Source: Bacillota bacterium (GTDB lineage Bacteria > Bacillota > Clostridia > Peptostreptococcales > Anaerovoracaceae). From it: 11,387 nucleotides of DNA. Shown piece after piece: positions 11,306 through 11,387 of the stretch (the stretch's first letter is position 1; each line of letters begins with the position of its first letter). A model generated the notes under the pieces. The model did not search any database. It had not been told where the DNA came from and was given only the letters and a program-made list of their open reading frames with translations. Both the position numbers and the translations under genes were made by a program. The stretch is taken from positions 1 through 11,387 of the forward strand of contig JAFWDF010000132.1 in assembly GCA_017534025.1 (NCBI GenBank). Reading direction: 5' to 3'.

Positions 11306-11387
11306 GTTAGCAGCTTGGGGAGCAGGCAGCGCGGGAAATGGGCACCAGAGTCGGTCACCGTGGGTCAACTTTTGAAATCAGGAGGAA
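11306..11387 (+). promoter_or_regulatory. Upstream region and ribosome site of a gene beyond the window
   Basis: AGGAGG at 11380-11385 is a full Shine-Dalgarno core ending two bases before the window edge, with no start codon inside. A gene probably starts within the next few bases. I see no convincing promoter in 11306-11379, so its promoter may lie in or before the repeat array. Confidence 0.5.

Overview
The window looks like a chromosomal segment of a moderately GC-rich Bacillota (Firmicutes) bacterium, most likely a gut-type Clostridia or Erysipelotrichia lineage. The support is family-level only: two YhgE/Pip-type membrane proteins in tandem, near-consensus sigma-A promoters (TTGACA-16-TATAAT at 59-86; TTGGCA-18-TATACT with an extended -10 at 5158-5187), purine-rich Shine-Dalgarno sites, and a Gram-positive-style polysaccharide gene set. 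I cannot name the genus from the sequence. All convincing genes are on the + strand.

Layout. 1-251: a strong promoter followed almost at once by a hairpin and U-tract, then a GC-rich leader. 252-5151: two overlapping paralogous genes for YhgE/Pip-family proteins (905 and 729 aa), the same superfamily as known Gram-positive phage receptors and T7SS component EsaA. 5152-5390: a second promoter, an 11-bp perfect inverted repeat and a possible 60-codon leader ORF. 5391-8072: an 893-aa O-antigen-ligase/Wzy-type polymerase with low-complexity insertions, a probable beta-rich extracellular insertion and a helical C-terminal domain. 8073-8176: an extended -10 promoter, two small hairpins and a possible 17-codon leader ORF. 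8177-9334: glf, UDP-galactopyranose mutase. 9335-9585: a non-coding, repeat-bearing GC-rich spacer. 9586-10764: an EpsD-like GT4 glycosyltransferase, closed by a clear intrinsic terminator at 10811-10863. 10865-11387: no gene, but nearly three copies of a 123-bp tandem repeat with nested palindromes, then a bare Shine-Dalgarno site at the window edge that probably serves a gene starting just outside.

How the genes may work together. The polymerase, glf and the glycosyltransferase fit one job: building and polymerising a galactofuranose-containing surface polysaccharide. Glf makes UDP-galactofuranose in the cytoplasm, the GT4 enzyme adds a sugar to the lipid-linked unit, and the Wzy-type protein polymerises or transfers units outside the membrane. 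The YhgE/Pip pair is a separate, translationally coupled two-gene unit and is also cell-surface. I see no proof of a wholly new system. The features that most deserve a second look are the palindromic 123-bp repeat array, the asymmetric YhgE/Pip pair, and the recurrent leader architecture (hairpin plus small ORF overlapping the next start) before the polymerase and glf.
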